A DNA stretch of 64,000 nt from Lates calcarifer (taxonomy: Eukaryota; Chordata; Actinopteri; Centropomidae), in the NCBI RefSeq assembly GCF_001640805.2, contig NC_066848.1, positions 7,579,526 to 7,643,525 on the forward strand, given 5' to 3'. Under the pieces are notes generated by a model that saw nothing but the letters and a program-made list of their open reading frames with translations, was not told the origin of the DNA and made no database searches. The first letter of the stretch is position 1, and every line of letters starts with the position of its first letter. This document shows positions 1-12,000 of this stretch, piece after piece. The position numbers and the translations under genes are program-made.

Positions 1-958
1 CATGTCCCCTGCCTGCCTGAAAGCAGGGCTGACCATATTATGGGGATGGAGGGGGGGGTGAAGATGAGCGGCACCTGCACTGCCAATTTCCTACTCTGAA
101 GCTAGTGTCAGCATGAGTTATGAGATGAGCTACAGCGGTATGGAGAGGATACAGGAGGGGGGTGAGAAGGCGAAAACAAAGTAAGGAGGGAGGTCTCAGA
201 AGGGAGGGACAGTGCTGAGGGGATATAAAACAGGAAAGGCCTTCCTCCTACCATCCCCCACTCTCTGTTTCCTCTCCTCTGCCACCCCACCCCACAGTGA
301 CCTCCCCTTTGTCGCCCAACTCCTCAAATCTAAACCCAGAGCTCAATGGCCCCCTTGTCTCTGCCCCCACCACCCCCCAAAACCATAAGAACAGCACAAG
401 AAGCCTTTCTCCATTCTTTTCCAAAACCTATAACTACAATCTAGCCGTCTTGTTTTTGTTCATATTTCTTCAGAGCTTTATGAATAACTTGTCAACTACC
501 TCTCAGTTCTGAGGTACACCAATGTTTACTGCTTGTGGCGCTATCCTGTCATCTTCCCAACCAAAAAATAAGAGTTATCCCTCATCTCTTGTCCACGCCT
601 ATCCTGCAGATATCAGAACTGAATACCGAGGAAGAAGTCATTTAGCTGTCTGTGGTTTCCACATTAGAGGTCTGGGTCTGATCCAAACAGAAGAGATTCT
701 TTCTGTGGGTGGAGAACTCCCTGACCTCCGTAAAGTCTTTGGGCTCTGTGTCTATGTCAGCATGTTTGCGTGCTTATAAGGCAGCAAGTACGGACAGAAT
801 AGACGGAGGAATGCATCTGACACCTCGGGCGAGCTTCTGCAGTAGCAGAAACAAGGCCATGAGTGTGTGTGCGTGCGAGCAGATGTGTGCCCAAGTGTGC
901 GGCGTGCGTGCACATCTGTGTCCGAGGATCAGATCAGTCACAAGTTTGTGTTTTGCAG
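1..958 (+). other. Presumed intron of the antxr1-like gene
   Basis: No exon could be recognised here. The next coding exon starts at 959 after a TTTTGCAG acceptor and begins with one base that completes a codon, so an upstream exon ending in two spare bases must exist. No open segment resembling the expected extracellular sequence just before the membrane domain was found. The stretch has C-rich and TG-rich low-complexity sequence, and the open frames in it look accidental. It is most simply the 3' part of a longer intron. Confidence 0.45.
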
Positions 959-3900
959 GGAGATCTACCTGCAAGTGAGCATGAATGAGGGCCTCTCCTA
1001 CATCACCAGCTCTGTTCATATCACTACTACTGAATGTGTGAGTACATCCTGTGTATACAATGTGCACTGTCACAACAACACACAATATTTTCCCTCTTGG
1101 CATGCTGCCTTATTTGAATGAACTTTCTTTCAACCTTCTCATTTTCTCTTGGTTCTCTAGTCTTCCTCTTCTCTTCTCCTTCCTCTCTGAGCTCTCCTCT
1201 GTTGTGTCTGTCATCAGAGGAGGCTGTGAGTACTTCTGCTTTTTATTTTCACCTTTTTCTCATGTGTTGTCTTTTAGTCCAGATTAATCTCAATCCTGCC
1301 CTTCTGTGTTTGTGTGTAGTTTGACGGCACCATTGTGCTGATATCGTTGCTGGTGGTGTTCCTGCTGTTGGGTCTGCTGCTGATGTGGTGGTTCTGGCCT
1401 CTCTGCTGCACTGTGGTAAGTTATTGTAATGTCTCAGCCTGACAATCAGACTCCATTACACTTCACTCTAATTGAAATGCTTAAAAAATGTGAGATGAGA
1501 GCAGTATAGTATTACAGCTTGTAAATGATCCCAGTTTTTGTTAACCTCATGTCATATTGATATTTTTCAATCTGCAGGTAATCAAAGAACCTCCACCACC
1601 TCCACCTCCAGAGCCAGTAAGTCTCTAGCTACATAAACTAGACTTTTTTCAGAGATCCATACAAAAATAAAGGTATTAAGGCAGTATTAGTCTTAATAGT
1701 AGTACCTTTGTAAGGATATGAGCTGTATCAAAAAGGAGGTCTCATTCACAGGACTCGGATGACGATGATGGGATGCCAAAAAAGAGGTGGCCCACAGTGG
1801 ATGCATCTTACTATGGAGGAAGAGGTGTGGGTGGCATCAAGCGCATGGAGGTATCCACACACAAGCAGCTGTCAACATTTGTAATATTAAAAAATGGAAT
1901 GTTTTAATTATGTTTTATCTTTCTTTACCTTATCTTTCTAAGGTGCGATGGGGGGAGAAGGGATCCACCGAGGAAGGTGCTAAGCTGGACAAACCTAAAA
2001 ACGCGGTTGTAAAGATGCCAGAACAGGAATTTGAACCCTATGAGCCCAAACCTCGAAAACCACCCCGCCGCCCCCCACAGCAGAGGAGGTGGTACACACC
2101 CATTAAGGTTAGTCTTTGTCACAGAAGTTAAATGCATATTTAAGATTTTTATTATTCTCATCTGAAAAAAAGTTTTTTTGCTCTCTCTGGGTCCTGCAGG
2201 GGAAGCTAGATGCTCTGTGGGCTCTGTTCAGGAGAGGTTATGACCAGGTATCTCTGATGAGACCACAGCCTGGAGATCAGGTGAGCCTGCCTCTTATATG
2301 TCCTCACATTTCAGTTTTTATCTTGACCCTAAACTATGACAATAAAATCTGATGTACCAGAAACAGGCAAAACGACTGATAGAAAACTATAATTTGGTAA
2401 TTATGTGTAATTTGGGGTATAGCTCTGTGGGCAAAACCCACTTAAAAGCTTTTTAATAGCAAGTTCCATGGTACAGAGGATTTTCGGAAATGTTTTTTTT
2501 TTATGTCTCTGTTATGAACAATTGAGCATCTGCCTCTTTCTGCCTGTCCCACTGCATTAAGATAACACGTGTCAGTGAGCAACATGTACGGCACAATCTT
2601 CAACACAGCAGCTCAGTACTGATTTTCTACATGCACACACATACACACACAGTGAGTCAATGAGTTACTGATACTACTTTCTTCATCAAAGCTGCCATTG
2701 TCCGCACACAAGGAGTACTGTATCCTCTGTACTCCTTCCTGTGACTCCTAGAAAATGACTAGGTTTCTATCAAGTTTTCAAATAGCATATTACACACTCA
2801 CTCTCTACTTTCAAGTGACAATTATAGTAAAAGAAAAACTGCTACTGTGTCATAAAGGGTTTTATGTGCTAGGTTTCCTGTAAAATCATGCTGAAAAATT
2901 TTTATGTGTTATAACTGGCCACTACTGCTGCCTCTGAATAGTCTTAAATCATGACTGTGTTCCCTCCAAGTGTGTGTGTGTGTGTGACAGAGCAAGAGAG
3001 AGCAGAGCGGCCTCTGTTATCTAACCTTGACCCTGTGTATGGCATCCCATAACCCCACAGAAGTGTTTTCATCATCATACTGGTTGTCATGGTGAAACAT
3101 CTGGTCCGTTGTAAATGGTTTCATTGTCGCTTTTCATAGCTGAGGCCATACCGCTGTAAAATTTATCGATTTGTTCTTTGAATGGCGTGATTCATCTTTA
3201 CTATGCAACTGTGTGAGTGTGAGTGAGTGTGTCTACTGTATCTGGAGTCTATAAAAGTGGTCATCATCAATGGTTTTATCCCTTCTTTCCATCTTGGACT
3301 TTTTTTTTCCAGAGCAGAACAATTCATTTCTGTCAGATCAGAAGTTTCTAGAGTCTTTGTCAGACACTTTCTGTGGGGCTGTGGTTCACAGAGCCACTCA
3401 ACAATGACCCCCACAACTCTCTTTACGCGCCATTAACTGAGGAAAATAAAACGATGCTTCTCACATGGAAAGAAATGAGGGTAAAAAATCCACTTTTGTA
3501 GCAAGGGAGATAGTTGTTCAAAACTGGAGCTAATAGGCATATCAGACATGAAAGGCGAGATGGATTTCTTATTGCTGACAAAAGCCTAGCACAGATCTTT
3601 AAATTCTCACTGCAGCTTGTTGTCAAACAGCACAGCCGAAATACAAAAAGTCCAACAAGGTGGCAAAAAGCACAGCGATATCGAGCATGGTTCAGGCTTC
3701 TCATTGGATGTAACCAGCAGCTCAGGAGGAGCTCGCCCTGCCTTCTCCCCAAATTACTCCCACTCCACTGCCTCTGCAAACGGTCATCAGTGGGCTGCCA
3801 GTTTCTGCCACACTCCCTGTTTGCATTTCACCTCTCTCTGTGCTGTGTGTGCGTGCACGCACGCGTGTGTCACTGTACCGTGCGTGTCAGCTCCGCCGAG

Positions 3901-6469
3901 CGAGCGTCACACAAACAGATGGGGAGTTGAAAGGCCACGAGCCATATTGTGACAGAAGAGATTCCCTTCTTTTGTCTCTGGAGCTGATGGCACCGATGGC
4001 CCCATCACACGGTGCAGACCAGACCAGAGGGCGGCCACCATCCCTCCGTCCTCACACACAAACGAGCACAGCAGCACCTCCCCTTCGTCTCCTTATCCTC
4101 TCTCTCTAACCCCAATCAGTTCACTTAAAGGATCATTTCATCCAAATTACAAAAAACATAACATCTCTAATAGTATTAGAGATTTCTCTCTCAGATTTCC
4201 TCTACAACCACAATACAGTGGGAGTGAATGGATTTGTGTCTGTGGTGCTCAAAGCACTGAAAGTTTAGTTGACGCATAGGTAGGGAGCTCCTCTATAGTG
4301 GCCAGATGATATGTGGAGTAGCTAAGCTAATTTGAATAGTTAGAAATAGTTTTAAAAGAAAATCCACATATTTACAAACAGATGTCAAATTGGTGTGTGA
4401 GTGACCTTTAACATATTTACTGTCACAGCAACTAGCAAACACCCAAACACCACAGGCTGTGAATGAGACTTTGTAAAAGCTAGTTAGCATACTAGCTCAG
4501 AAGTTGAAATATATAGCTTAACATAATTGTTGTCGTTGTCATATTTAGATTATTTTAGCACCACAGATAGAACTCTGTTTACTACCAAGTTCTATTGGTA
4601 AAGAGGTAGAGACACTGGTATCTCAAAACCTCAGCAGTTAGACACATGTGACGCTGTTAACTCTTGTAAGCGCACAGGGAGCATTTTCCTTATGTGAGTG
4701 GATCGCTGTAATGTCATGCGAGGTGACAGGCAGAGCTGTCAGGTCAAATGTGTGTCTCCACTCTCTCATCTTTCTCCCGTTTTCTTTACTATAAATGGTG
4801 ACAAATGTGTGCGCATCAGTTCCCTGTAAACGGCCACAAACTATCTGGACTGTGTGTGTTTGTGTTTGTGAGGGAAAGGGACAAAGTCTTGGGGCTCAGA
4901 CAGAGAAACAGAGTCCAGACAGAAGAATGGTATGAAGAGGGATGCTGGAGGTGTTTTCGGGGTTTTGTTTTTCTCCTAAAAAGGAGTTGAGGGTTTGAGG
5001 TAAACAATTGCCAAGAGGCGAAGTAAGGCTGTGGCAGACATTTACAGCCCAAGGGGCACACAGGGAGACTGACCACCACAAGTGACATATTTCTGACCTC
5101 TCACACAACTCATCTACAGTGCATATTATTTACTTAAATGTGGAAAGATTTCCTCTTTTCACCACTTTTCTGCTGCTCTCTTGCAGCCAGCCCCCTAACC
5201 TTTCTCTCCCTCTGTTTCTGTTATTCATGAGGCTGAGGTTTCATTCAGGCCATATGTTCTGGTGGAGGCATGCTTACAGTCACACACACACAAACACACT
5301 CATATTCATGAGCTTGTGTTCTCATTGTGTCCATATGCTCTCTCTGGTGTTACGCTGCTGCTCTGCTGCTCACAAACTGGCCTTTTCACCACGACCCAGC
5401 AACAAGACCTAAGCAGTCAGCTCGCCCCTCAATCCCCCACCCTCGACCGGGCTTCCCCCAATCAATTACGCACCCCTCATACACATGCACACACAAGCAC
5501 ACAATGGCTCCCTAAGTCACAAAGCTACTGCTGCTGGGGTCCTCTTAATGGCCCCTGTGTGACTTTAGGGCCTCTCTGTTTAATAAGGTGTTATAATCAG
5601 ACCACCAAGGGTCTGTGACACAGAGACCTACTCTCCATCCTTCACACACTGACTGAGCAAGACAACTGTGTGTGTCTGAGGAAGGATGCTATGCAGGGAA
5701 CATAGAGGGTGAAGAGAGGAAAACCATCAATGAGAACAATAAGAGAAGCGTTCCATTCTCTGCAACTTGTAAATTATGTTAAATGCAAAGGGGCCTCTGT
5801 TAACTATTGTGGGGATACTGAAATCACCCCTTTACATTCCACCAAGTCGAGCACATAAGAGACATAAACCACTTTCTGTTCTGCATCAAGAGAGGCCGAG
5901 TCACAGCAGAAGTTCCTAGAGGAGGGGAAATGGGGCTTTTCTGCTAAAGCGTGTGTGTTTGCACGCCTGTCTTTGCTAGCATCACAGCTATTGTAGTGCA
6001 GGTGTGGACAGAAGCAGCTCTGTGTGCTCAAACACTCACGCCTCTGTCAGCAGAGCTGGGCAAAGACTCACACAAACTCCTTTTGGCTGGTGGATCTGAG
6101 AAGCTCATTGATTTTGCACAAAGATGCACTGCATTTTAATCTGTGTCCTGCATTGAAATGATGATGCGTAGCCCTGGTTTAACCTTGTGTGTCTTCCAGG
6201 GTCGCTGTATTCGTTTCCAGCGGGTCAAAGAAGAGGAGTCTACCCCAAACAACAACCGAGCTCCTCCTCATCCTCCTCCGCCTGTTGAACAGCGACCTCT
6301 GGTCTCCAATTCTGTCCCCCGTACAAAGCCTCCATCGAGAGGGCCCCGCACCACGCCACCCTCCCGCGCACCCCCTCCCATGGTCCAAGCCCCTCCAGTT
6401 CCACCCCCAACTCGTGCACCCCCGGGGCCCCCAGGACCCCCGCCATCCCGACCCCCACCCAGGCTCTGA
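959..6469 (+). CDS. antxr1: ANTXR1-type receptor (TEM8-like), 3' coding exons only
   Basis: This is the C-terminal part of an anthrax-toxin-receptor family membrane protein, a cell-surface receptor for extracellular matrix that links to actin. Exons are 959-1037, 1320-1415, 1578-1616, 1752-1850, 1943-2107, 2200-2280 and 6200-6469; phases agree throughout and the stop is TGA. They encode about 275 residues: a membrane-proximal piece ([15 protein letters not shown]), one transmembrane helix followed by WWFWPLCC, a short proline exon, and an acidic stretch. The family-typical cytosolic blocks [14 protein letters not shown] and [16 protein letters not shown] come next, then a proline-rich tail ending [10 protein letters not shown]. 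The vWA domain and signal peptide lie upstream of the window. The cytosolic blocks and the tail fit ANTXR1 better than ANTXR2. Teleosts have several antxr1 copies, so the paralogue suffix is undecided. The gene converges on rrp12. Confidence 0.9.
2281..6199 (+). other. Last intron of the antxr1-like gene
   Basis: A 3.9 kb intron between the GTGAGC donor after 2280 and the TTCCAG acceptor before 6200. It is far longer than the other introns of this gene in the window (71-326 bases). No exon was recognised. It holds short TG/CA runs and one probable dispersed repeat at about 4123-4300. The open frames at 3423-3952 and 5262-5618 have low-complexity, serine/histidine-rich translations and no family resemblance. 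Confidence 0.7.
4123..4300. repeat. Probable dispersed teleost repeat fragment
   Basis: The text 'cactTAAAGGATCATTTCATCC' followed by 'aaattac' and, about 100 bases on, 'GTGGTGCTCAAAGCAC' matches a pattern I recall as repeated in introns of many percomorph fishes. The boundaries are approximate and the class (probably a non-autonomous DNA element) is not settled. Recognition is from memory only. Confidence 0.4.
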
Positions 6470-7417
6470 TGACGAAGAGTGGGCCTCTGATAAACAACTG
6501 ATACATCAACTCATTCTATAAAAAACATGTCCTCCTTTCACCCCAAAGACTCACAGACAGCAGAGAGGCGTAAAATCTTATAAGCCAGGAGCTCATATTT
6601 GAAGCTCTGTGCTTTGTTGCTGGACAGCAAAAAATATTTATCTGATATCAAAATCAGCTACTGAGTTCCATCAAGATAACATTTTTATATAAAAAAAAAA
6701 ACAAAAAATATCCTAACATCATAGAAAAATGAGCATGTAGTTATCTGATTAAGCCTGTATGTACATTATTAGAGGTCATGTTGACTTAAGTGGTAAGAGT
6801 AAGTGCAAACATTTCTGGGAATTCAGCAGAAAGGATTTATGTGTTGTTGAAAGTTAGCTTGTGACAGTTTGTGTATGAAAGGTGAAGATACTAAATACTG
6901 TAGGTTTGCAGAGTATAGTAATGTTGAGCAAGGATGTGGCGATAAATACAGCATGTAGTGAAAGATAATTGTAATGTTGGTGGTGTTGGCTTTGGTTTTT
7001 AAATGTACACTATCTTAGGTTGCTAAAAATCACACTGTTGCATCATTTTACTTTTTCAACCAAAGAAACTTTTTTCTACACCTTAGTTAAAATTTTGTGT
7101 AAAAGTTCAGTGACCTTATTGCAACTGCAGGGCAGTTTCTCCATATTTTATTTATTTTAATACAGGGCCTGTCTGCATCTGTTTTCTATTTAGTATCAGG
7201 TGGATTTCTTTGTTTTCGAGTCTTTGAGGAAGGGAAATATCTAGGTGGTTATTAGGAAGCATTCTGGTATGGCATCTGATGTGTTTGTAGTCTTGTTAAC
7301 ACTTTGAAAGATTGCATTGGAAATTAGTATCTTCAGGGTTCTCCTGTATTCTGCATTTAATGACCGAAATGATCATTTGCATTATTTCTTTATTAACAAC
7401 TTTTTGTGACCATCTTC

Positions 7418-7423
7418 AATAAA
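7418..7423 (+). other. Poly(A) signal of the antxr1-like gene
   Basis: AATAAA lies about 950 bases after the stop codon at 6469 and is followed by a T-rich and TG-containing stretch (TTTTTTATGTGCTGCC) that suits a downstream element. The intervening AT-rich 6470-7417 is read as the 3' UTR. Confidence 0.6.
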
Positions 7424-7884
7424 CAAAATGTTTTTTATGTGCTGCCTGGAGGTGATTTCTTTCACAGTCATTAAAAGCGTTAATGTAATTTCAGTATTTC
7501 AGGGGAACATTTTTATGCAGTCATATTATTAATCAGCTTACAAACACATTAGGGTCATTGCAAAAAACCCTAATGGCATATTTATTAGTTAATTGGGTAT
7601 ATTGCAGGATGCAACATTTGGTGTTGCTCTGTAAGGAAATTAAACTAATTACACCTCCACTGCTGTCAGGGCTCTAATAATCTATCCATGACATTTATAT
7701 AGGTAGCCCACAAAACTAATACTAAATTATAAGCTTTTCAATTCCTATTCAAAGTCACATTTCTGGAACACACTACTCTGATATAATTATTTTTGTCACT
7801 TGTTTCCCATTTAAACAACCAGCACAGTTGTCCTGCAGTGCACTCATAGCAGCTTTGGAACTTATTCAAACCAAATCTATAAAA

Positions 7885-8000
7885 ACACTTTTTGGGTTGT
7901 GTATAAACAAAAGCAAATTTGATCAATTTAGAATAAAATCTATGGCACAGTTAAATGTGCAAAACATTAAGGGGTCTAAATACTTTTTAAAGTGACTATA
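7885..8000. mobile_element. Decayed Tc1/mariner terminal repeat
   Basis: The run from GGGTTGTGTATAAAC through GATCAATTTAGAATAAAATC to AAGGGGTCTAAATACTTT closely follows the terminal inverted repeat of fish Tc1-like transposons, where the corresponding text ends in 'aggggtctgaatactt'. Only one end is visible. No transposase reading frame and no matching opposite end were found nearby, so this is an old fragment or solo end. It sits in the short gap between the convergent antxr1-like and rrp12 genes. Confidence 0.6.
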
Positions 8001-8624
8001 TATACACATATAATCTAACCACATCGTTGATGATATCTGGTCTGAGAATGTCCTGAGTCAGTCCCGAACATATACTCCTCCCTCCCTCAGAAACACTGAC
8101 AGACACACTGAGGTCAGACACAAAAGAGTGCGATTAGGAGGTCAGCCCAGCACGTCATGACTCATTTTGCTGCAGTGCATCTGGGGAAATGAATCACATG
8201 AGGGTAATGGTATGTTAAGTCAGCCTGCACCACAACAACCTACAGCTTCTCTCTCAGTGTCTGGAGGGAAGCTGCATCGAAGACAAACGGTGTCATGAAA
8301 ATCTCATTTCTGTAGCTGGGGATAACTGTAGTTTGCTGACATGGAAAAGTGGGAAATTACTGGTCTTTTTCTTAACTTTTCAGTTTAGAGATAGCTTTAT
8401 GATGTATGTAAATCAACTTAGGCATTCATGAATGCTCTAATTCACAGTTAACAATCCAGAAGTCTACAGCGCCCTCAAGAGACCAAATATCATAACAACA
8501 AAGGCACGCGTTACTCTTCCCTTAAGTCTTATTGCCCATCTATTCCAGCATATAAATATATTTTTTATGTTATCAGAATGGTGAGTTTTATCTGATCCAT
8601 ACACAAAGGATTACACTTGAGTGA
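8001..8624. other. Intergenic stretch between convergent genes
   Basis: No gene, RNA or clear regulatory motif was recognised between the Tc1 remnant and the presumed 3' end of rrp12. The sequence is AT-rich and unstructured to the eye. Confidence 0.5.
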
Positions 8625-8630
8625 TTTATT
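8625..8630 (-). other. Candidate poly(A) signal of rrp12
   Basis: TTTATT on the + strand is AATAAA on the rrp12 strand, about 410 bases past the stop codon. No closer hexamer was seen. If this is used, the rrp12 3' UTR contains the 84-base CA repeat at 8711-8794. Confidence 0.4.
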
Positions 8631-8708
8631 TGACAGCCAAATGATTTTCCATTTGGTCAGTCAATATCCATCAAGGTAGGGACAGCACATTCAACGCATT
8701 TGTTGTCT

Positions 8709-8710
<2 letters not shown>

Positions 8711-8794
<84 letters not shown>
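8711..8794. repeat. (CA)42 microsatellite
   Basis: An uninterrupted CA dinucleotide tract of 84 bases, read as TG on the rrp12 strand and probably inside its 3' UTR. Confidence 0.95.
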
Positions 8795-8798
<4 letters not shown>

Positions 8799-9040
8799 CT
8801 CTCTCACTTACAACTGATTGTGGTCAAAGCTGTATGACGTCAACTAGAGCGTTTCTACAGCTTTAAAAGATAACACCATTTAAAAACAAACTGGTATCAC
8901 CCTCAATGACAGTCTGTCAGAAACACACACAGACATACACACACATCCAAAGTGTATGTCCACATTTTAGTAAAGTGTTTATGAACACGCCATCACACAC
9001 AAGGTATTTAAAGTCTATTGAGCTGTATAGGATATGCTCT

Positions 9041-12000
9041 TCAGGGTTTCCTCTTTTTCTTCTGCATTTTCTTTCCAGACAGCGCCCCCTTCTGGGCTCC
9101 TCTCACCATGCCCTTGAACTGGCCCTGTAGTTTGGCACGTTTCCTGTGCACACATAAAAAATAAAACATGCTAGCGTCTTGACATTTTTATACAAAATCA
9201 ATTCCTTGTCAAAGATGTTTATATAACTTCCACAGTGACTTGTTGCTCATACCTGCGATTGAGCTGGGCCTTCTTCAGAGGGATGTAAGCATAAGGATCG
9301 AGCTTTCCTTTTTTCTTCACATCTCCTTTTCCTTTCTGTGAGATGTAGAATGAAAAAACAGACACTCAGAATTGGAGTTTCTAACCAGCAACTCCTGCAG
9401 TGTGTGTTTCTGCATGCTGTCAGACTCACCTTTGACTTGTAATCAGCTCCAATGTCTTGGCTGCCTCCAAGGGGTCTGTGGATGCCTGAGCCTCCAGCTG
9501 AATGAGAAAAGAAAACAGTGTATTATAGGTAAATTGTTACATATAATAAAATTTAGCTATGTACAGACTGGTTGCTTGGTGCTAATTATACCTTTATATT
9601 TTAACTGCGGCTCAATGTCCATGTCCTCATCAAAGTTGCCATCTTGGAACTTCCGTTTCTGTGACTTTTTCTGAGGATGAAAAAAGACAGCAATAAAAAT
9701 GTCTCTACAACATGAAAACTACACAATTACTGTGTCACATATGAAAGTACTCACACTCTTGACTCCAGCCTCTTCTAGAATATCCTTCATCTCTCCCTCA
9801 TCTGTGGGAATAGTGATATGTCATTGTCACAGCCTGTTCAGACATAAAGCAATGTACAGGACACTAGTGGAGTCCTCCTACCTTTATCTTTTACATCCTC
9901 CTCTTCATCCTCTCTGATGATCAGTCGTCCGTCTGACGTCACTTTGAAGCCATGCTCAACCCTGGCACTCTTTTTCAGCTCTGGGTTGGTGGCTGAGAAA
10001 CAGTAGAAACCTCTGTTAACTCCACTGAACATAAAAAACTCCTTTCTCAGCAAATTAATATGCAAGCTAGCAGCAAGCTATCAAAAGGTAGGTAAGGAGG
10101 CTCAGTTACCTAACACTCTCTGGGAAACTTTGGGATCCAGGAAGTTGAGTGGGTCATCTTCCTCTCCTTCTTTGAGCCAGGCTCGTCCTTTCTGCTGTTT
10201 TCCTGCTTTCTTTGGAGCCTTCCCTTCATCCTCTGACAAATCACTGTCTGACTCTGCAAGGATGTCCTCAATACTAGAAAGGACAGGGCAGAAGGTTATG
10301 AGGGAGGAAATGGATAAATGTATGAGGGAGGGCAGAGCTTTATGTGTTGGGGAAACAATGGTCCAACCTGTCGCTCTTTGTTTTAGGCGCCTCCTCTTCA
10401 CTCTCGGAGTCATCCTTCTGCTCTGCGGCCTGCTTCCGTCTTTTGGTGCGAGCCTCAGCCTTGCGGATGTTTATGAGCACCTTGTGGTGTTCTGCTGGCA
10501 GCATGCTCTTGACCAGCTCAAAACTGAAAACACAGCAGATAATCAGACAGACATAAAATTTCCCAGAGGAGACATCTCGTACCATCGAAAAATCCAGCAC
10601 AGAGTTGGCTTCATGCAAGTAATGTCAGAAAAAAAGGACCTCAGATATGAAGTTGAATTCAGGTCATATCACAAATGGTATAAATACACAAGAATGAAAC
10701 GATAATGTGGAACCAGCTCATCTTCTGCCCTAACCTCTGTTCAAAATCAGTTTAAGAGGAGTCAGCTGTGTTAATCTTAACAGCTGGTGCCATTACTCAA
10801 CAAAGCATCCTTTGTCAATGTTGGAATATGATTAGTATCCTAACATTATTACTGCAAACATCTCCTCCTAATAATTTGACCAAGCTGTGCTTTAATCAGT
10901 TGTGTTTACAACAGGACTGTTTTGTTTAACTGGTAGCAAACAAACTGACATTATTCAAGCCAAAACATCAACCAGATGCTTCCCCTCTGTTGAAATATTA
11001 GATCCAAATCAAAAACAGCACGGAAATTAACTCTCATCAGATCTTTTACACCTGAAAACCAAGTGTTTTCTGACTGAATTCAGTATTATATATCCACATC
11101 CAGAGACACAAATGCTTACATTTGAACTGAAACATGATTATGCACAATATTTGATACGTGGGAATTTTGTTTGTTCTTTGTTGAAGTAAAAGTGATTTGC
11201 TGACAATGTAGAAGTGCCAAGTAACAGAAGGGATTAACCTATATTTAAAATAATTCTTCACTTGTATAGAGAAAAGCTAAATTTGACACCTGGATAAGAG
11301 TTTTGAAAACTTGTTTGAATTAAATTGGACATTTGGACACCACCAAGTCTCCCTCAGAGCCACAACTTTGCTGAATGATGCCCATTTGATGTTAAGATAT
11401 TTATAACACTTACCCAAACTTCCTGATGAATTTAGTGAAGATGTTCTTCAGTTTTGTTCTGAAGTGCCTCCTCACGTCATCCTTGATATTCCCGATGCCC
11501 TCCATCTGAATGCAAGAGTAAAATCTCTATTAAATGAGGGCAAGAATATCTTTATACCTGGACTCCAGTATCCAGGATGTACAAAGCATACCATGACAGT
11601 GACGTGTGAAGCCAACGTCTTGGAGTCCATGATGAAGAGGATGACCTTGATGAAGCCTAAGGCTGCTTTGACAATCTCTCTGGTTCGAGACGTCAGCAGC
11701 AGACTAATGTTGTGCAGCAGCTGCTCCATGGTGGTCACCTCAATAGAGTCTGGGGAAGAAAAGGCACCAGACTGAAACCACTCCACAGATATGTGTTTAT
11801 AAACACAGACAGATGATAGGTGAAAGCCAGTGGGCCTACCTTTATACTCAAACACTAATCGAGTTAGTGCCAACACTGTGCAGGTGATCATGGTGACGGA
11901 GCCTGTGAGTCCTGCATACACCAACACCAAATACTGCTCCAAGGCATCTGGATCAGAGACAGATATTCAGTTTGTATTTTCACAGACCATTTGTGTCCAA

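Noticed and set aside
297..512. 71-codon open frame near the left edge
   Set aside because: Serine/asparagine/proline-rich accidental frame, not resembling the missing antxr1-like extracellular exons.
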